Assembly: GCA_903772945.1 (NCBI GenBank)
Contig: CAICTM010000648.1
Location: 1 to 54,868 of the forward strand
DNA length: 54,868 bases
Direction: 5' to 3'
DNA from: Seminavis robusta
Taxonomy: Eukaryota; Bacillariophyta; Bacillariophyceae; Naviculales; Naviculaceae
Shown here piece after piece: positions 22,689 through 33,131 of the stretch (its first letter is position 1; the number at the start of each line of letters is the position of its first letter). Both the position numbers and the translations under genes were made by a program. The notes beneath the pieces are model-generated. The model saw only the letters and a list, made by a program, of their open reading frames with translations, did not search any database and had not been told where the DNA came from.

Positions 22689-23486
22689 ATGAGATTCCAA
22701 CAAGCCCTCGTTTCCATGGCTCTGCTTTGCCTCGGATCCGCCGTCGAAGCACATGGACGGTTCGGAGCAACGGCATGGGGTCGACCATCCTCATCGTTGT
22801 CATCCGTATTGGCAGTCCCCCGAGGTGGTATGCAGCTCTTTGTCAAGACTTTGACGGGCAAGACTGTTTCCATTGAAGTGGAAGAAGGTGAATCGATCGA
22901 AGACGTCAAGGCCAAGATCTCGGAAAAGGAGGGCATCCCACCCGAGCAACAAAGAATAATCTTTGGGGGACAGCAACTTCAAGATGGCAAGACTCTGGAT
23001 GATTACAATGTGGGAGATGACGCCACGCTCCATTTGGTCCTGCGACTTCGTGGTGGAGACGAAGGATTGGACAAGGTCATGAATGCTTTCAACGTCAAGG
23101 GCATGATGGGTTCGAGTGCATTTGAATGCGACGAAGCCTTTGTCAAGAAACACTTGACAGGTCTGACGGATGCCGACCGAGAATTGATGAACACCTTTGT
23201 CTCACAGAGTCAGCTCACAGAAGAAGAAGAGGCGTTGACCAAGACAACACCCGTTGCCAAGCGAGCGCTCTTTTACCTGGGCAAGCCACCACAAAGAGTC
23301 AGCGAGGAAAGCCCCTTTAAGAATATTCTAGAACCCCGGTCACCGCTCAAGGGCGAGTTTGACTACAAGGGAAAGTTGGTGGCCACCGACGGCAAGAACA
23401 AGAGCACAAAACTGACAAAGGTTTACAAGCGACGGGATAATGAACACAAGCTATATGGAGCATTGAAGCGAATGGGCTTGGCATGA
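22689..23486 (+). CDS. Plastid-complex-targeted ubiquitin with C-terminal extension
   Basis: 265 residues. Residues 1-21 form a signal peptide (hydrophobic core [13 protein letters not shown]). Residues 22-47 are Ser/Arg/Gly-rich and transit-like and end in VPRGG directly before the ubiquitin Met. Residues 48-123 are a full ubiquitin ending LRLRGG. The hydrophobic patch (Leu8, Ile44, Val70 in ubiquitin numbering) and lysines 6, 11, 27, 29 and 33 are kept, but position 48 is Gln and 63 is Asp. Residues 124-265 are an extension rich in Lys/Arg near its end. It lacks the zinc-binding cysteines of the classical ribosomal ubiquitin extensions S27a and L40. A bipartite leader without an obvious aromatic residue after the cleavage site fits delivery to the periplastidal compartment, where the SELMA import machinery uses its own ubiquitin. 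Location is inferred. The extension is unrecognised. Confidence 0.9.
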   Translation: MRFQQALVSMALLCLGSAVEAHGRFGATAWGRPSSSLSSVLAVPRGGMQLFVKTLTGKTVSIEVEEGESIEDVKAKISEKEGIPPEQQRIIFGGQQLQDGKTLDDYNVGDDATLHLVLRLRGGDEGLDKVMNAFNVKGMMGSSAFECDEAFVKKHLTGLTDADRELMNTFVSQSQLTEEEEALTKTTPVAKRALFYLGKPPQRVSEESPFKNILEPRSPLKGEFDYKGKLVATDGKNKSTKLTKVYKRRDNEHKLYGALKRMGLA

Positions 23487-23598
23487 GCTCACCACATGAC
23501 AAACAATAGATGTGTGTTATATTTTGGCACTAACAACTAATGGAATAGGTATATTGGTCCATTGCATTAGTCAGTCGCAGCACGCTAACATGAAGCCC

Positions 23599-25008
23599 TC
23601 ACTCGCTCTCGGCACCAGCCAACATGGACAACCCGCCAGCAATCGCCGCGAGGGCCACGATACTCAGCCAATACTGGTCTGAGCGCTGCTGCTGTAGCCG
23701 AGCTTTTTGCGTGGCCGTCAGTTCCGGCTTTACCTTACTCTCGGCATCTTCTGCATGAGTAGATTCAGACTGGTTCTTGTGCTCTACCTTTCTTTGGTTC
23801 GCCATGAGTTCTTGAGCTCTCGCTTCTTTTCCCTTTTGCAGCACGTTGAGCAAATCATGGTCTTTGGCCGAGAGCGTCTGCATGAGCTCCAAGGCATTCT
23901 TGAGGTTCTTGACGTCTTCTGGCTGCTGCTTGTCATCGTCCGAATCCAAGGGAACTTGCTGGAAGCAATTGATACCGTTCTGGTGCTTGTTCCAAACTTG
24001 CCAAGAGTTGGTGTCGTCGGAGGATGATACTGCAAAGTAGGTCTTGTGAACAAATTGAAAGTACTGGATCAACACAGGAAAGTCGGCCAGAATCACAACC
24101 AGGTTCACGTCGCAGAGGGCTTCAGCAAGATGGGCCCAGACAAGGGCATCTATCAAGGCTGGCTGCTGGGTGCCCAAGATGTATTGGCTGCTGTCTTCTC
24201 GTCGTGATAATTGTTGTTCCAGAATTCCATAGGCATCTCGAGCTTCTTGCTTGGCCTTTTCCACAGATGCCCCATCCAAGCACCCCATCAGTGTCTTTTG
24301 CGCCATGACTCGCTCACTCCAGGCTTGATACACCCCCCTTGCGGTTGGAATAATACTACTGGTAGGATTATCCTGCGTGCCATGATTCCGGCTGGCATCA
24401 AAACACTGCTTTCGATACACCTGCGACCAGGAATCGCCGTCTTGGTAACGTAGTACTGTCAAAGATTTTTGCAATTTGGTCGTCAAAAGCAGACGAAGCA
24501 AAGTGGATGTGGTTTGTCGCTGCTTTGTGAGGGCATCATTGCCTGGATCGACTAGATGTGTATCCAAATCCACGCCTCGAGTAGTTTTGAGATATTCTAG
24601 AATGACATTTTCAGGTCTTTGTCCACCTCCTCCAACCTCTTCAGAGTTGAACCAACCTGGCTGTCGTCGCCCCAACAAAACAGGAGCCTTGATATCACTA
24701 TAATCTTGCAGTGCTGGTAATGGCCCTGTCGATTCGTAGGAGGCGTAAGAAGAATTCACTACGACATGAGGGATTCCTGCCATTCGCAGAACCAACTGTT
24801 CCACCCATGCCGGACGATATTGAACCAGAGTCAGAGAAATCTCTGGGAACATGGAATTGGTTCGAGGCGACAATCTTGCGACAGCATCCACCTCTTCGTC
24901 CCAGCAGTCTTCAGCCCCTGCTCCTGCAGTACCGTCTCCCCATACCTCGGTCCATCCCTCTGTTCGCTTTTCAGTGGCAAACCGATCGCGGCTGAGACCA
25001 CAACACAA
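23599..25008 (-). CDS. Metaxin / Sam37-like mitochondrial outer membrane protein
   Basis: 469 residues. A GST-like N-terminal domain (about 55-125) has LVQYRPAWVEQLVLRMAGIPHVVV and the metaxin-style GPLPALQD turn. A GST-C-like helical part follows (about 240-310) with YILGTQQPALIDALVWAHLAEAL. A charged linker precedes a C-terminal tail anchor at about 446-465 (YWLSIVALAAIAGGLSMLAG). This order and the tail anchor match metaxins and Sam37, which help insert beta-barrel proteins into the mitochondrial outer membrane. The first ~50 residues are not metaxin-like, so the true start may be the internal Met just before FPEISLTLV, or an upstream exon may be missing. It is convergent with the ubiquitin fusion, with only 112 bp between stops. 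Confidence 0.75.
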   Translation of the reverse strand: MCCGLSRDRFATEKRTEGWTEVWGDGTAGAGAEDCWDEEVDAVARLSPRTNSMFPEISLTLVQYRPAWVEQLVLRMAGIPHVVVNSSYASYESTGPLPALQDYSDIKAPVLLGRRQPGWFNSEEVGGGGQRPENVILEYLKTTRGVDLDTHLVDPGNDALTKQRQTTSTLLRLLLTTKLQKSLTVLRYQDGDSWSQVYRKQCFDASRNHGTQDNPTSSIIPTARGVYQAWSERVMAQKTLMGCLDGASVEKAKQEARDAYGILEQQLSRREDSSQYILGTQQPALIDALVWAHLAEALCDVNLVVILADFPVLIQYFQFVHKTYFAVSSSDDTNSWQVWNKHQNGINCFQQVPLDSDDDKQQPEDVKNLKNALELMQTLSAKDHDLLNVLQKGKEARAQELMANQRKVEHKNQSESTHAEDAESKVKPELTATQKARLQQQRSDQYWLSIVALAAIAGGLSMLAGAESE

Positions 25009-25431
25009 TCATTTGCGAGAACATTGCAACAACAAATGAGAAAGATACTACATGATTTGCTTGGGCGCGAATGATAGTACAGTATCTCTCCACACTCACC
25101 TGTCCGAGGTAAGATTACAAATGGAGGTCGCAATGGCTGCCTGGAACAGCAGAAACCCTTCTCGTGTCATCTTGGGTCTACAGGGGTGATGGATGCGACA
25201 GAACCGAAAGCTGCGCTGTGGGGAGAGGTGGCTGCAATAGAGCCGTCAGGTTCATCATTAGAGTTAGGTCTGACTTCCACCGTAATCAAATAATGAATTC
25301 TTGAGATGAGCGTTATCTCTTTTTCAATATCTTTAAGCCCAATTCAATTCCTGTCACACTTTGGCGGGCACGTCCATCACACGCGTCCACCCCTCCCAAA
25401 ACCTTCGTCCACTCACATCTTCTTTTCAGCC
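25009..25431. promoter_or_regulatory. Divergent promoter, metaxin-like and Cys-rich genes
   Basis: Intergenic between divergently transcribed genes. An in-frame ATG at 25306 would add 42 residues to the plus-strand gene, but that stretch looks like leader sequence. No other gene seen. Confidence 0.4.
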
Positions 25432-26174
25432 ATGGATCCAGAGTCCAGGAAAAGCAGCAACAACAGCAGCAGCATTGGTAGCGGCGCTCCTACCGCCCCT
25501 GGAACTGTCACTGGAGCGAGTGCTCTTCTTGCTTCTGGTCTGACAACCTCCTTGATGGCAGAAGAAGTGGTCAGCTTTTTGGACAGAACCTCTGTTTTGA
25601 GTTGCATGGAAGTCACTCAGGCTGAGAATCAGTTTCAATTGACAAACTACTACTGCTCTGACCATGGAAGCAAACTGGAGTGTCAAAAGGGTCTTCGTGA
25701 AGAGATCATTCCAAAGAAATTCCCGTGGTTGAAAAAACAAAAAGAGAGCAATGATGCTGGCAATGAACCCAAGAAAAAGCTGAAGAAAATCGACTGTGAA
25801 GACTGTGTCAACCTGGAGCATGGGCTTGATCGCTGCCCTTGTTGCGAGGAATTTTCCGAGCAGAAATGGATGGTTACATGCCAAAAGCCTGGATGCGGCA
25901 AGAAGGCCTGCGATACCTGCCTTGAATATGATCTAGTTGTGATTGAATACTGCGACGATTGTCGTGAATGGGCTTGCAAGGATTGTGTGCCACTCGATTA
26001 CTATTACTGTGACATTGCCAATACAGTTTCTGTGCCACCTGTCGAAATCTTGTCCACTGCTCTTGTTGCGGTCAGCTTTGTGGGTGTGAGAAAATCAAAT
26101 CTGGTGAAACTGATGCTGTCTTGTGCGAGCTATGCGACGAGGTGCATTGCGACGAGTGCTCTTGTTGGTTGTGA
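25432..26174 (+). pseudogene. Cys-rich, putative zinc-binding protein with frame break
   Basis: From ATG 25432 (or the in-frame ATG at 25306) the frame encodes a Ser/Thr-rich start, then a Cys-rich region. CxxC pairs include CEDC, CPCC, CGKKACDTC, CDDCREWACKDC. They look like paired zinc knuckles or degenerate RING/B-box repeats. At about 26010-26034 the Cys pattern leaves this frame. The next frame keeps the same style (FCATC, CSCCGQLCGC, CELC, CDEC) until a stop at 26172-26174. The original frame runs on to 26337 but loses all Cys-pair order. An indel, in nature or in assembly, is the simplest reading; I see no good intron. Function unknown. Confidence 0.6.
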
Positions 26175-26514
26175 TCCAAGTAATTCTAGAAAAAGAGCAA
26201 CAACAACAACAAACAGGGTGGGCTCCTTGGATTGGGCTGATTTCCTTGACCAAATTTACCCTCGGGGGCAAGGGACAAACCAGGAATTTTGCAACAGAAG
26301 CAACTCAAAGTATTGGCTTCACGGCTCTAACCTTTAGAAGCACTAAGCTAAGGTAGTATCGCTGGCGCTAGCTCTTCCCGTAGCTATGCATAGAGTGACA
26401 GTCTAGTCATCAAAACCCAGTCCTATCATAGTTTCTTTATGAATTATTATGCCAGCTGTCCTCAGGCCAGTCTATTACCCTGTGCTACCATCCCGCTTTG
26501 CTTGCCTACTACTA

Positions 26515-28797
26515 CTACGACAGGACCAACGACAGAATGGACACTGCTATTGCAAATGCCGATTGCATGACGGCGCCGTTGGAAGCAGTAGGAGCGGCCA
26601 CTGGACTGACAGTCTCGTTCGCCGATAGTTGCGTCGTGGGCGCTGTTGTTGGAGACAAGACCGATGGTGCATTGTTGTTGGGAGTTGGACTTGGCGTTGT
26701 CTTGTCCAGAATGCTTTCTCCAATAAACTCACAGCAGCCTGAAACGGCAATGGTCTGCACGAAAGAACAGGCTTCCGGCGTCGTGACATAATCTGCCATC
26801 TGGGACCATTCGGCGCACGTTGAACCAACTACATATCCTCCTGCTTGCAACAAGGCCTTGTCTTTGATGTCATGCTTCCAGGGCTCCAAAATCAAAACCT
26901 GTCCTTCGGGGCAAAAGGAGCACTTGTCCTGTCTACTAGCCGTGGCGGTGTCGCCCTCGGGAACGGAGAAGACGGCAAGATCCGGAACACCGGGGCATCC
27001 GCAGAAGGAGGCCATGTCAAAGGGAAGCCAGCTCGTGTCAAATGATTTGCAGTCTTCCGCTGTGGCTTCAGCTCTCCACTCGTCGTATTCATCGCAGTAC
27101 AAGCCAACAATGGAAATCATCTTTTCGGATTGCAGCGGTCTTTGCCCATTTTCACAAAGGTAGCAAGTCGTAAACTTATTGATGGCACTCTCCAAACACC
27201 CAGAGAGACCCGGCAAGAACGTATTGGTCGCATATTCTCCCGGAATTTTCTCACCAAAGGCTTCTGGCAGAGCTACATGATCCAGTTCTTGATAGAGCTG
27301 TTTCCATTTACTTTGCACCTTCTCACCTGCTTTGATGGCGTCCTCGACGTTCTTGTTGGTGGGGTTGCTTGCTTGCTGCGTTCCTGTCTCTGACAAGTTC
27401 ATTGGATTGCGAGAGACTCGAGCAGGTTGAAACAAATCTCCCAGTTCCCCCTGCTGAAGAGACGAAGTTGCGTTGGCATTGTCGGGCGACTCAGCGCCTA
27501 GTTGCAATGTATTCACCGCCACCAACGGGGTCGTGTGCTCTTTGAAACACATGCGAACAGCTTCGTTAATGTTGCCTGCAGTACTGATGTCCAGAACAAA
27601 TGGAACATTGGGAGCCACAGGATTGCGAGTGACAACGGCAGTGGTACCTTCGAGATCTGGACCGTCCGCCAAGTTCAAGGTTGGTGTGGTTCCGTCGGTT
27701 GTTCCCGTCTGGGCTGCATTCCCACCGGTGGCCTGCTGTGAAGTACTACTATTCACCCGAGTGGGGTCACTGGCAGGAGTGGTGCCACTTGTGCCTGCTG
27801 CGTCTTCTTCATCAAAGTAGTTGGTAAAGAAATCTGGCAATTGCATTCCATCACAACATTCCAATCCGACATATTGAAAGACGGCACAGGAAGATTCTCC
27901 TTCATTGGCATATTCTGCCAAAGTAGCCCAGTCGCCACACGTACTGGTTTCGTCACTTGCCAGACGTTTGGTATACTCGTTGAGAGTGCCCCCGTAGGGA
28001 CAAAAGCCACAGCCATGATTGGGTTTGACAGCATTGTTGCAGCCACAATATGCCTTCAGATCAAAGGGATAGTCCGCCGCAACCTCGCCACACCGTAATG
28101 TAGAGCTAACGAGGTATAAGTCATGAATATCCGAACAAGTCATACCCAAGTAGAGTGGCGCATTCAAGTTTTGAGGTGGTGCACCATCGTCGCAGAGTGT
28201 GCATTGTGGGATGGATGTGGAACAACCACAATACGACGCAAAATCATCAGTCAACTGGCACGTGGCATCCCCATCCAAGGCAGGGATATCGGCAAACGCC
28301 TCACAGGTGATGCTGCTAAAGGGAAGTGTCTTTTCCTTTTGAATGGATGCCTTGTCGTTGCAAAAGTCACATTTCTTGGTGACACCCGGAGCGGGACATC
28401 CACAAAACTTCCACCCCAGAACTCGCTCCAATGCGCATTCTTCAGTGTTGGCTGGAACTTGAACGGCATATCTCAGCCATTCATTGCAACTGGTACCATC
28501 AAAGCTCAAGGATTGATCTATGGGGCCATCGCATGGGATACAAGGATCAAAAGTATCTTGCTGGTTCTGAGCTTGCTGCTGCTGATTCTGGGTTTGTTGT
28601 TGTTGCTGCAAGATCAACTGCTCTTGCTCTTCAATCAGATAAGGATCTCCACCACCAGCGGTGGTACCCTGAGACGGTTCCTGTTGCTGCTGCTTTGGTT
28701 GGGCTGTGGCCAAGGAGGGCAGAAGTGCTGCCAACAAGAAACCAATCGCTTGTCGTGCCGCCATGGATCTCATCCTGTTCCAATCCTTGTTAAACAA
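26515..28797 (-). CDS. Secreted Cys-rich repeat protein with GPI-type tail
   Basis: 760 residues. The start has a signal peptide after a short basic lead (AIGFLLAALLPSLATAQ, about 17-33), then a Gln-rich stretch. About four N-terminal Cys-rich modules (about 84-330) share a pattern of CxxC...TC...FxxYCGC and end with an ECC variant. A Thr/Ser/Asn-rich middle follows, then a cluster of two further modules (about 555-700) with CYLCENGQ, FCGCPG, CSFCPEGQ and a closing GCCEF. The last ~70 residues are Pro/Thr-rich and finish with a hydrophobic tail (SAFAIAVSILSLVLS) after a small-residue stretch, which fits a GPI-anchor signal. It is probably displayed on the cell surface. The module family is common in diatoms but has no assigned role that I know of. 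Convergent with the gene ending at 26174. Confidence 0.8.
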   Translation of the reverse strand: MFNKDWNRMRSMAARQAIGFLLAALLPSLATAQPKQQQQEPSQGTTAGGGDPYLIEEQEQLILQQQQQTQNQQQQAQNQQDTFDPCIPCDGPIDQSLSFDGTSCNEWLRYAVQVPANTEECALERVLGWKFCGCPAPGVTKKCDFCNDKASIQKEKTLPFSSITCEAFADIPALDGDATCQLTDDFASYCGCSTSIPQCTLCDDGAPPQNLNAPLYLGMTCSDIHDLYLVSSTLRCGEVAADYPFDLKAYCGCNNAVKPNHGCGFCPYGGTLNEYTKRLASDETSTCGDWATLAEYANEGESSCAVFQYVGLECCDGMQLPDFFTNYFDEEDAAGTSGTTPASDPTRVNSSTSQQATGGNAAQTGTTDGTTPTLNLADGPDLEGTTAVVTRNPVAPNVPFVLDISTAGNINEAVRMCFKEHTTPLVAVNTLQLGAESPDNANATSSLQQGELGDLFQPARVSRNPMNLSETGTQQASNPTNKNVEDAIKAGEKVQSKWKQLYQELDHVALPEAFGEKIPGEYATNTFLPGLSGCLESAINKFTTCYLCENGQRPLQSEKMISIVGLYCDEYDEWRAEATAEDCKSFDTSWLPFDMASFCGCPGVPDLAVFSVPEGDTATASRQDKCSFCPEGQVLILEPWKHDIKDKALLQAGGYVVGSTCAEWSQMADYVTTPEACSFVQTIAVSGCCEFIGESILDKTTPSPTPNNNAPSVLSPTTAPTTQLSANETVSPVAAPTASNGAVMQSAFAIAVSILSLVLS

Positions 28798-29381
28798 CTT
28801 GGTTTCCGGAATGATCGAATCTATTAATAGCTAGATCTAGATCTGGAAAGAGGATTCGCACTAATGAATATCATCATGTCCTGCAAAAGAATTTTGACGC
28901 AATCAGTGCTCATTCTTACAAGACCCCGCGGGGAGGAAAGTTTGGTTTTGGGCGGATATTGTGAGCGGAAGCCCAGTTGATTTGCTTCCAGGACATGGCC
29001 GAAGGACAGCTTCCGACTCTGAGCCACAACGGTTAAATACAGTTGAACCAACCAACCTGGTGATGTACCACGTCTACCCTGGCAAGCCAACTTTACTCTT
29101 GTAAAGCAAGAATGACGGTTCTGTTTGATCCAATGTGATGGGTGACCAGACCAATTCTAGAAGGATCACTCGGCGTGTCTCGGACTCCCGCGCCAATGAT
29201 GTCTAAATATTTCTTGGCGATCAGCGCGCGCCTTTCACTACTTGGAGCAAAATAAGACGGCCATCCGCGGGTGCTTTCATGTGAGAGGCCTTCGCTCGCA
29301 AATAGTAGCCAAACGCCATTCGCAGCGAACAAATCACTTGAAGGAACCCACTCACGGGGGGCTCTCTCTTTTGCTTTGACA
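28798..29381. promoter_or_regulatory. Divergent promoter, GPI-type protein and PDZ protein 1
   Basis: Intergenic between divergent genes. A minus-strand 88-codon frame (28824-29090) has no protein-like features. In-frame codons upstream of 29382 (from 29271) could add 37 residues to PDZ protein 1 but are composition-poor. Confidence 0.4.
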
Positions 29382-32194
29382 ATGGATGTTGGCTACGGCA
29401 GCGGAGGCACAGCAGTTCAAAGTCCGAGTATGCAGAAGTGGTATGAACAACAACACCATAGCGGAACTGAAGAGATACGAAGCGTTACTCCAGCAATGAA
29501 CAACACAAGAGGATCCTTTCGAAACAGCCCAGCTGCCAGTGCTGGAGGAGGACCCAGTGGCTCTTATGGTAATAATGGCAGCTCCACGCCCACCGGAGCC
29601 TATGACAATGGAGCACCAAATCGATACCTGGGTGCCTACAACTCACCGGATGGCGGAGGAGGAAATGGATCTGTAGGTCCCACGCCAGGAGACGCAGCAC
29701 CCCATCAACCATCCTCCACGGGCTTGATTCGCCTTAGTCTCCGAAAACCCATGGGCATTGTCTTTGAACCCATGTACGATCCCAACAATGCTTCTCTACA
29801 ACGTGGAGTTAGAATCTGTGACTTGCCGCGGACTGGAGCTGCTGCTCTGTCGCGAAAGCTAGAAGTTGGCGATGAACTTCTTTCGATAAATGACAAAACC
29901 ATGTCACGACTCTCGTTTGACGAAATAATGGATTTCATCATCGAAGCAGACCCAGAGGAAGTCAACCTCTTATTTCGAAGACCCAGAAAAGAGACACTGC
30001 AAGCTCGACAAGGAATCAAGAAACCCTCCAACTCACAGCCTGCAGTCAAGTGGGTCGATGATGACGTCCGCAACAAGAAGAAGGACAAGAAAAAGGACCG
30101 CAAGACGGAGAAAAAACCATCTAGACGATCCAAAAAGGAGGAAGACGATACTATCACTTCTCATGATGAAGATTATCGCAGTGGACGGTCGTCACGGAAA
30201 AAAGGAAAAAGCAGAAAGCATCCCTATGAATCGGAATCATTTCTTGACCTTCTCATTGACACTATTTGCGCAAACCCGGACCACGCTTGTCGAGAAAGAA
30301 GGCGCGGCGGAGACGACGACTACTACTCGGACGAAGATGAAGATGGAACTTTTGCCTCACAGGATGATTCTACTTATGTGACGTATGAGTCGGAAGACCA
30401 TGTAAAGAGACGCGGCAAGTCTAGTAAAAAGCGAGAGGATTCCTCAGTCGACGAAGAAACAGAAGAGGACACTGTAGAAGAAAAATGGAAGCGAAGGCAC
30501 AAGAAAGAAAAAGAGAGAGGTGGCTCCAACAAATCGCCCATGAAAGATAAGCAACGGTCCAAGTCGCCCGAGAAGCCAAAGGTCGATGACAAATACGAAG
30601 ATGATGGCACTCTGGAAACTGTCGACTCGCAAGATCGAGCCAAGGCCGTCTTGGCAGAACAACCACCCCTCGGATTAACACCGGAACCAGAGCCCGTCGC
30701 GGTGGACATGATGCCTCCTCCACCTTCTGATGACGATGCCAATCCAGCACCCATCAAGGAACTGGAATATGACGATCGCATTGATCATGGCGCCGACGTG
30801 TCTGTCATGGAGAGTCTCGGCGGGCCTTCCTTGCTCATTGAGAAACAGAGAATGGCAGCGGCTGCCAAAGCACCTCCTGCTGGCATTGCATCCGGACCCA
30901 CCGTGCCTACCGAGTTTATTGAAAAGTTTGGCAAGGATTACCCAGTCACCTTTGGGCTCACTCATGAACAAACCATTCAAGCGGATCCTCTCAAGTTTTA
31001 CACATCTGTGGTCAAGGGTTTGCTGGAAGAACACGAGCCAGAAAAGGTCCGTCTGCTCGACAAGCTTCTGGCCAAGTACAAGGGCCGAGAAGATCATCTG
31101 GTTCAGAAACTGTCAGTCAGGTATAGCAAGAACAGCGAACCAGAACCAACTCCTTCCATTCCGGAAGAAGAAGAGCCAGATGAACAACCCGTATTTGTGG
31201 AACCAGACCCTCCTACCCCACGAGAACGAAGTCCAAGTCCTCCTGTCCAGCCTCCTCCTCCATCACCTCCTACAATGCAGCCAGCAGAGGCGCCGTTCAC
31301 TCCAGATGAGTGGCCCGACAAAGAAACCAAAGAAGCGGAAGAGGGAGACTCTCAGGAAGAACAAACCGCAAGCGCCGACTCGGAGTATTCTGGCGACTCG
31401 ATCGATGGCACTTCCCCAGCCGTTATCGCACAAGTCTCCGAGCTCTTGAATTATGTTTACGGCAAGACGTCCGTTCCTGGCCAAATTGATCGAGTATCCA
31501 CGATTATGAGGGCCTATGAAGGACGAGAAGCTGTGTTGCTCGAGCTGTTGGAGACAAAGGCTCTCATCAAGGCAAACAAAGAAAAAGAAAACGCCGATAA
31601 TCTCCCATCCTTCTTACGGAACACCCAGGCAATGCAATTTAAGAATCCCGAAGAAGTCAACAGCGATATGCCACCGGTTACACCGATGGCAACGCAACAG
31701 CACGTAGGGAGCGGAGGAACTTTGATCAATGATGATATTTCGTCCATGAGCGGTGTTTCTTCTCCAGCAGAAGGACAGCAACAACCGCACGGACAAATAC
31801 TGAATCCACCCATGTCGGTAAGTAACTTTTTACTATCCTTGATGAAGACATGCCCATCTTGTGCCTCACATTCCAATCTCGTGTTTTGCACGTTTGCCTT
31901 CTTTTGCAGCACGAAGAGGAAGTTGAAGTTTCTCAAGCATCTCATCACGAGTTGAGTCATTCGTTGGACCATGAGGTGGAACCACCGCAACTACATAAGT
32001 CAAAGAATCGTGTGGGAGGAGCAACGCCAGACAAGAAGAAGAAAAAGGGAATCTTTGGAGGTCTATTTGGCGGCAAGAAAAACAAGAAAAATAAAGACGC
32101 TGTCGGTGCGCTACCGGCAAACGACAGCCTCAGAAGTGGAAGCCGATCACGGGCAAGCCGCAAGCTCCGTGCTAACAGCGAGTCATCCATCTAG
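29382..32194 (+). CDS. PDZ-domain protein 1, charged and disordered
   Basis: Two exons, 29382-31817 and 31910-32194, join across a 92-bp GTAAGT...TTGCAG intron in phase 0 and give 906 residues. The PDZ domain lies at about 115-195: RKPMGIVFEP is the carboxylate-binding strand, followed by GVRICDLP, a KLEVGDELLSIND turn and a SFDEIMDFI helix. Long Lys/Arg/Asp/Glu-rich low-complexity tracts follow (about 220-450), then two short helical units with similar sequence (FYTSVVKGLLEEHEPEKVRLLDKLLAKYKG and a later LLNYVYGK...YEGREAVLLELL). The second exon adds a very basic tail (KKKKKGIFGGLFGGKKNKKNK). It may be a cytoplasmic scaffold. Start 29382 is preferred over 29271 because the extra residues look non-conserved. 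Confidence 0.85.
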
Positions 32195-33131
32195 CACCCC
32201 CTTATCTAGTGTCTAATAGCAATATAATTCCCTCCCAACTCTATCATACGTCCAGTTGTGCTCGGTCGCTGCCCACCCCTGAGCCTTTCTCAAAACTCAA
32301 TTGTAGAGCCAATGTTATCGGGGCGAGCGCGAAGGCGCATGATGCCCAGCCAAACAAATTCCTGTCCTCGTCAGTTGCCGGTACCGCTAGCGCCAACGAT
32401 ACGATTGCGGTCGGTCTAGTACCGGTCGTACCGTACCGGTATGTGACAAACTAGAAGAGGTTTCACTACTGTTACCGAACGAACCCTTACCAAAGCCATG
32501 TGGCCAGCCGCAAGCTCCATCCTCAGCCTCCTCAGAGCCACATGGACATCCCACACCGAATGAAACTTCAATCCCAGTTGGGTGTCGTACGGTAGGCGCG
32601 CATGACTGCCTTTGTGCTTGGAAGTAAGTTCATGGGAGCAACAAGCCCGATTGGTACAGTACCACCAAAGCCACATCCACCACAAAGCTCGCTCATCCAG
32701 AGATCCATGGGTGTCATGGAGAGAGGTGATAGTACGGGGTGCTACCAGTAGTACGGTACTGAGTAGGTTTTGCTTTGTAGTTGCTGTGAGCTGTGGGTTC
32801 TACTTCAGAGGAGAAGAGGAGTGTTTTTAACAAGTGATCTCCAAATTGCATGGTTGTTTCTCTAGCTACCTCCTAACTAATAATAGCTTGGTTCCTCGTT
32901 TGGGCAACTCTTTACTTCCAGTAACGCCACAAACAGGCAGGCATTGATGCGCCTGCACGAATACCGTTATCTTTGAAGTTTCCTTAGCTTTCTTCTCAAC
33001 AGTTTTCTTTATTTGTTACGTTCTATCTATATAGCCTACATTACATCTGCAGCGATGAGACGAAGCCTTGCAAAAAATGCTCTTGCACGCAAATTTTTCA
33101 GTTCAAGAAAAGATATCTGTATGGCTGCTGT
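32195..33131. other. Intergenic gap with GTACCGG palindromes
   Basis: No gene supported. Related GCCGGTACCGC (about 32377-32387) and TACCGGTCGTACCGTACCGG (about 32420-32439) occur here. The rest shows nothing I can name. Confidence 0.6.

Noticed and set aside
28824..29090. 88-codon minus-strand frame upstream of the GPI-type gene
   Set aside because: It sits in a divergent promoter gap with no signal or domain; probably chance.
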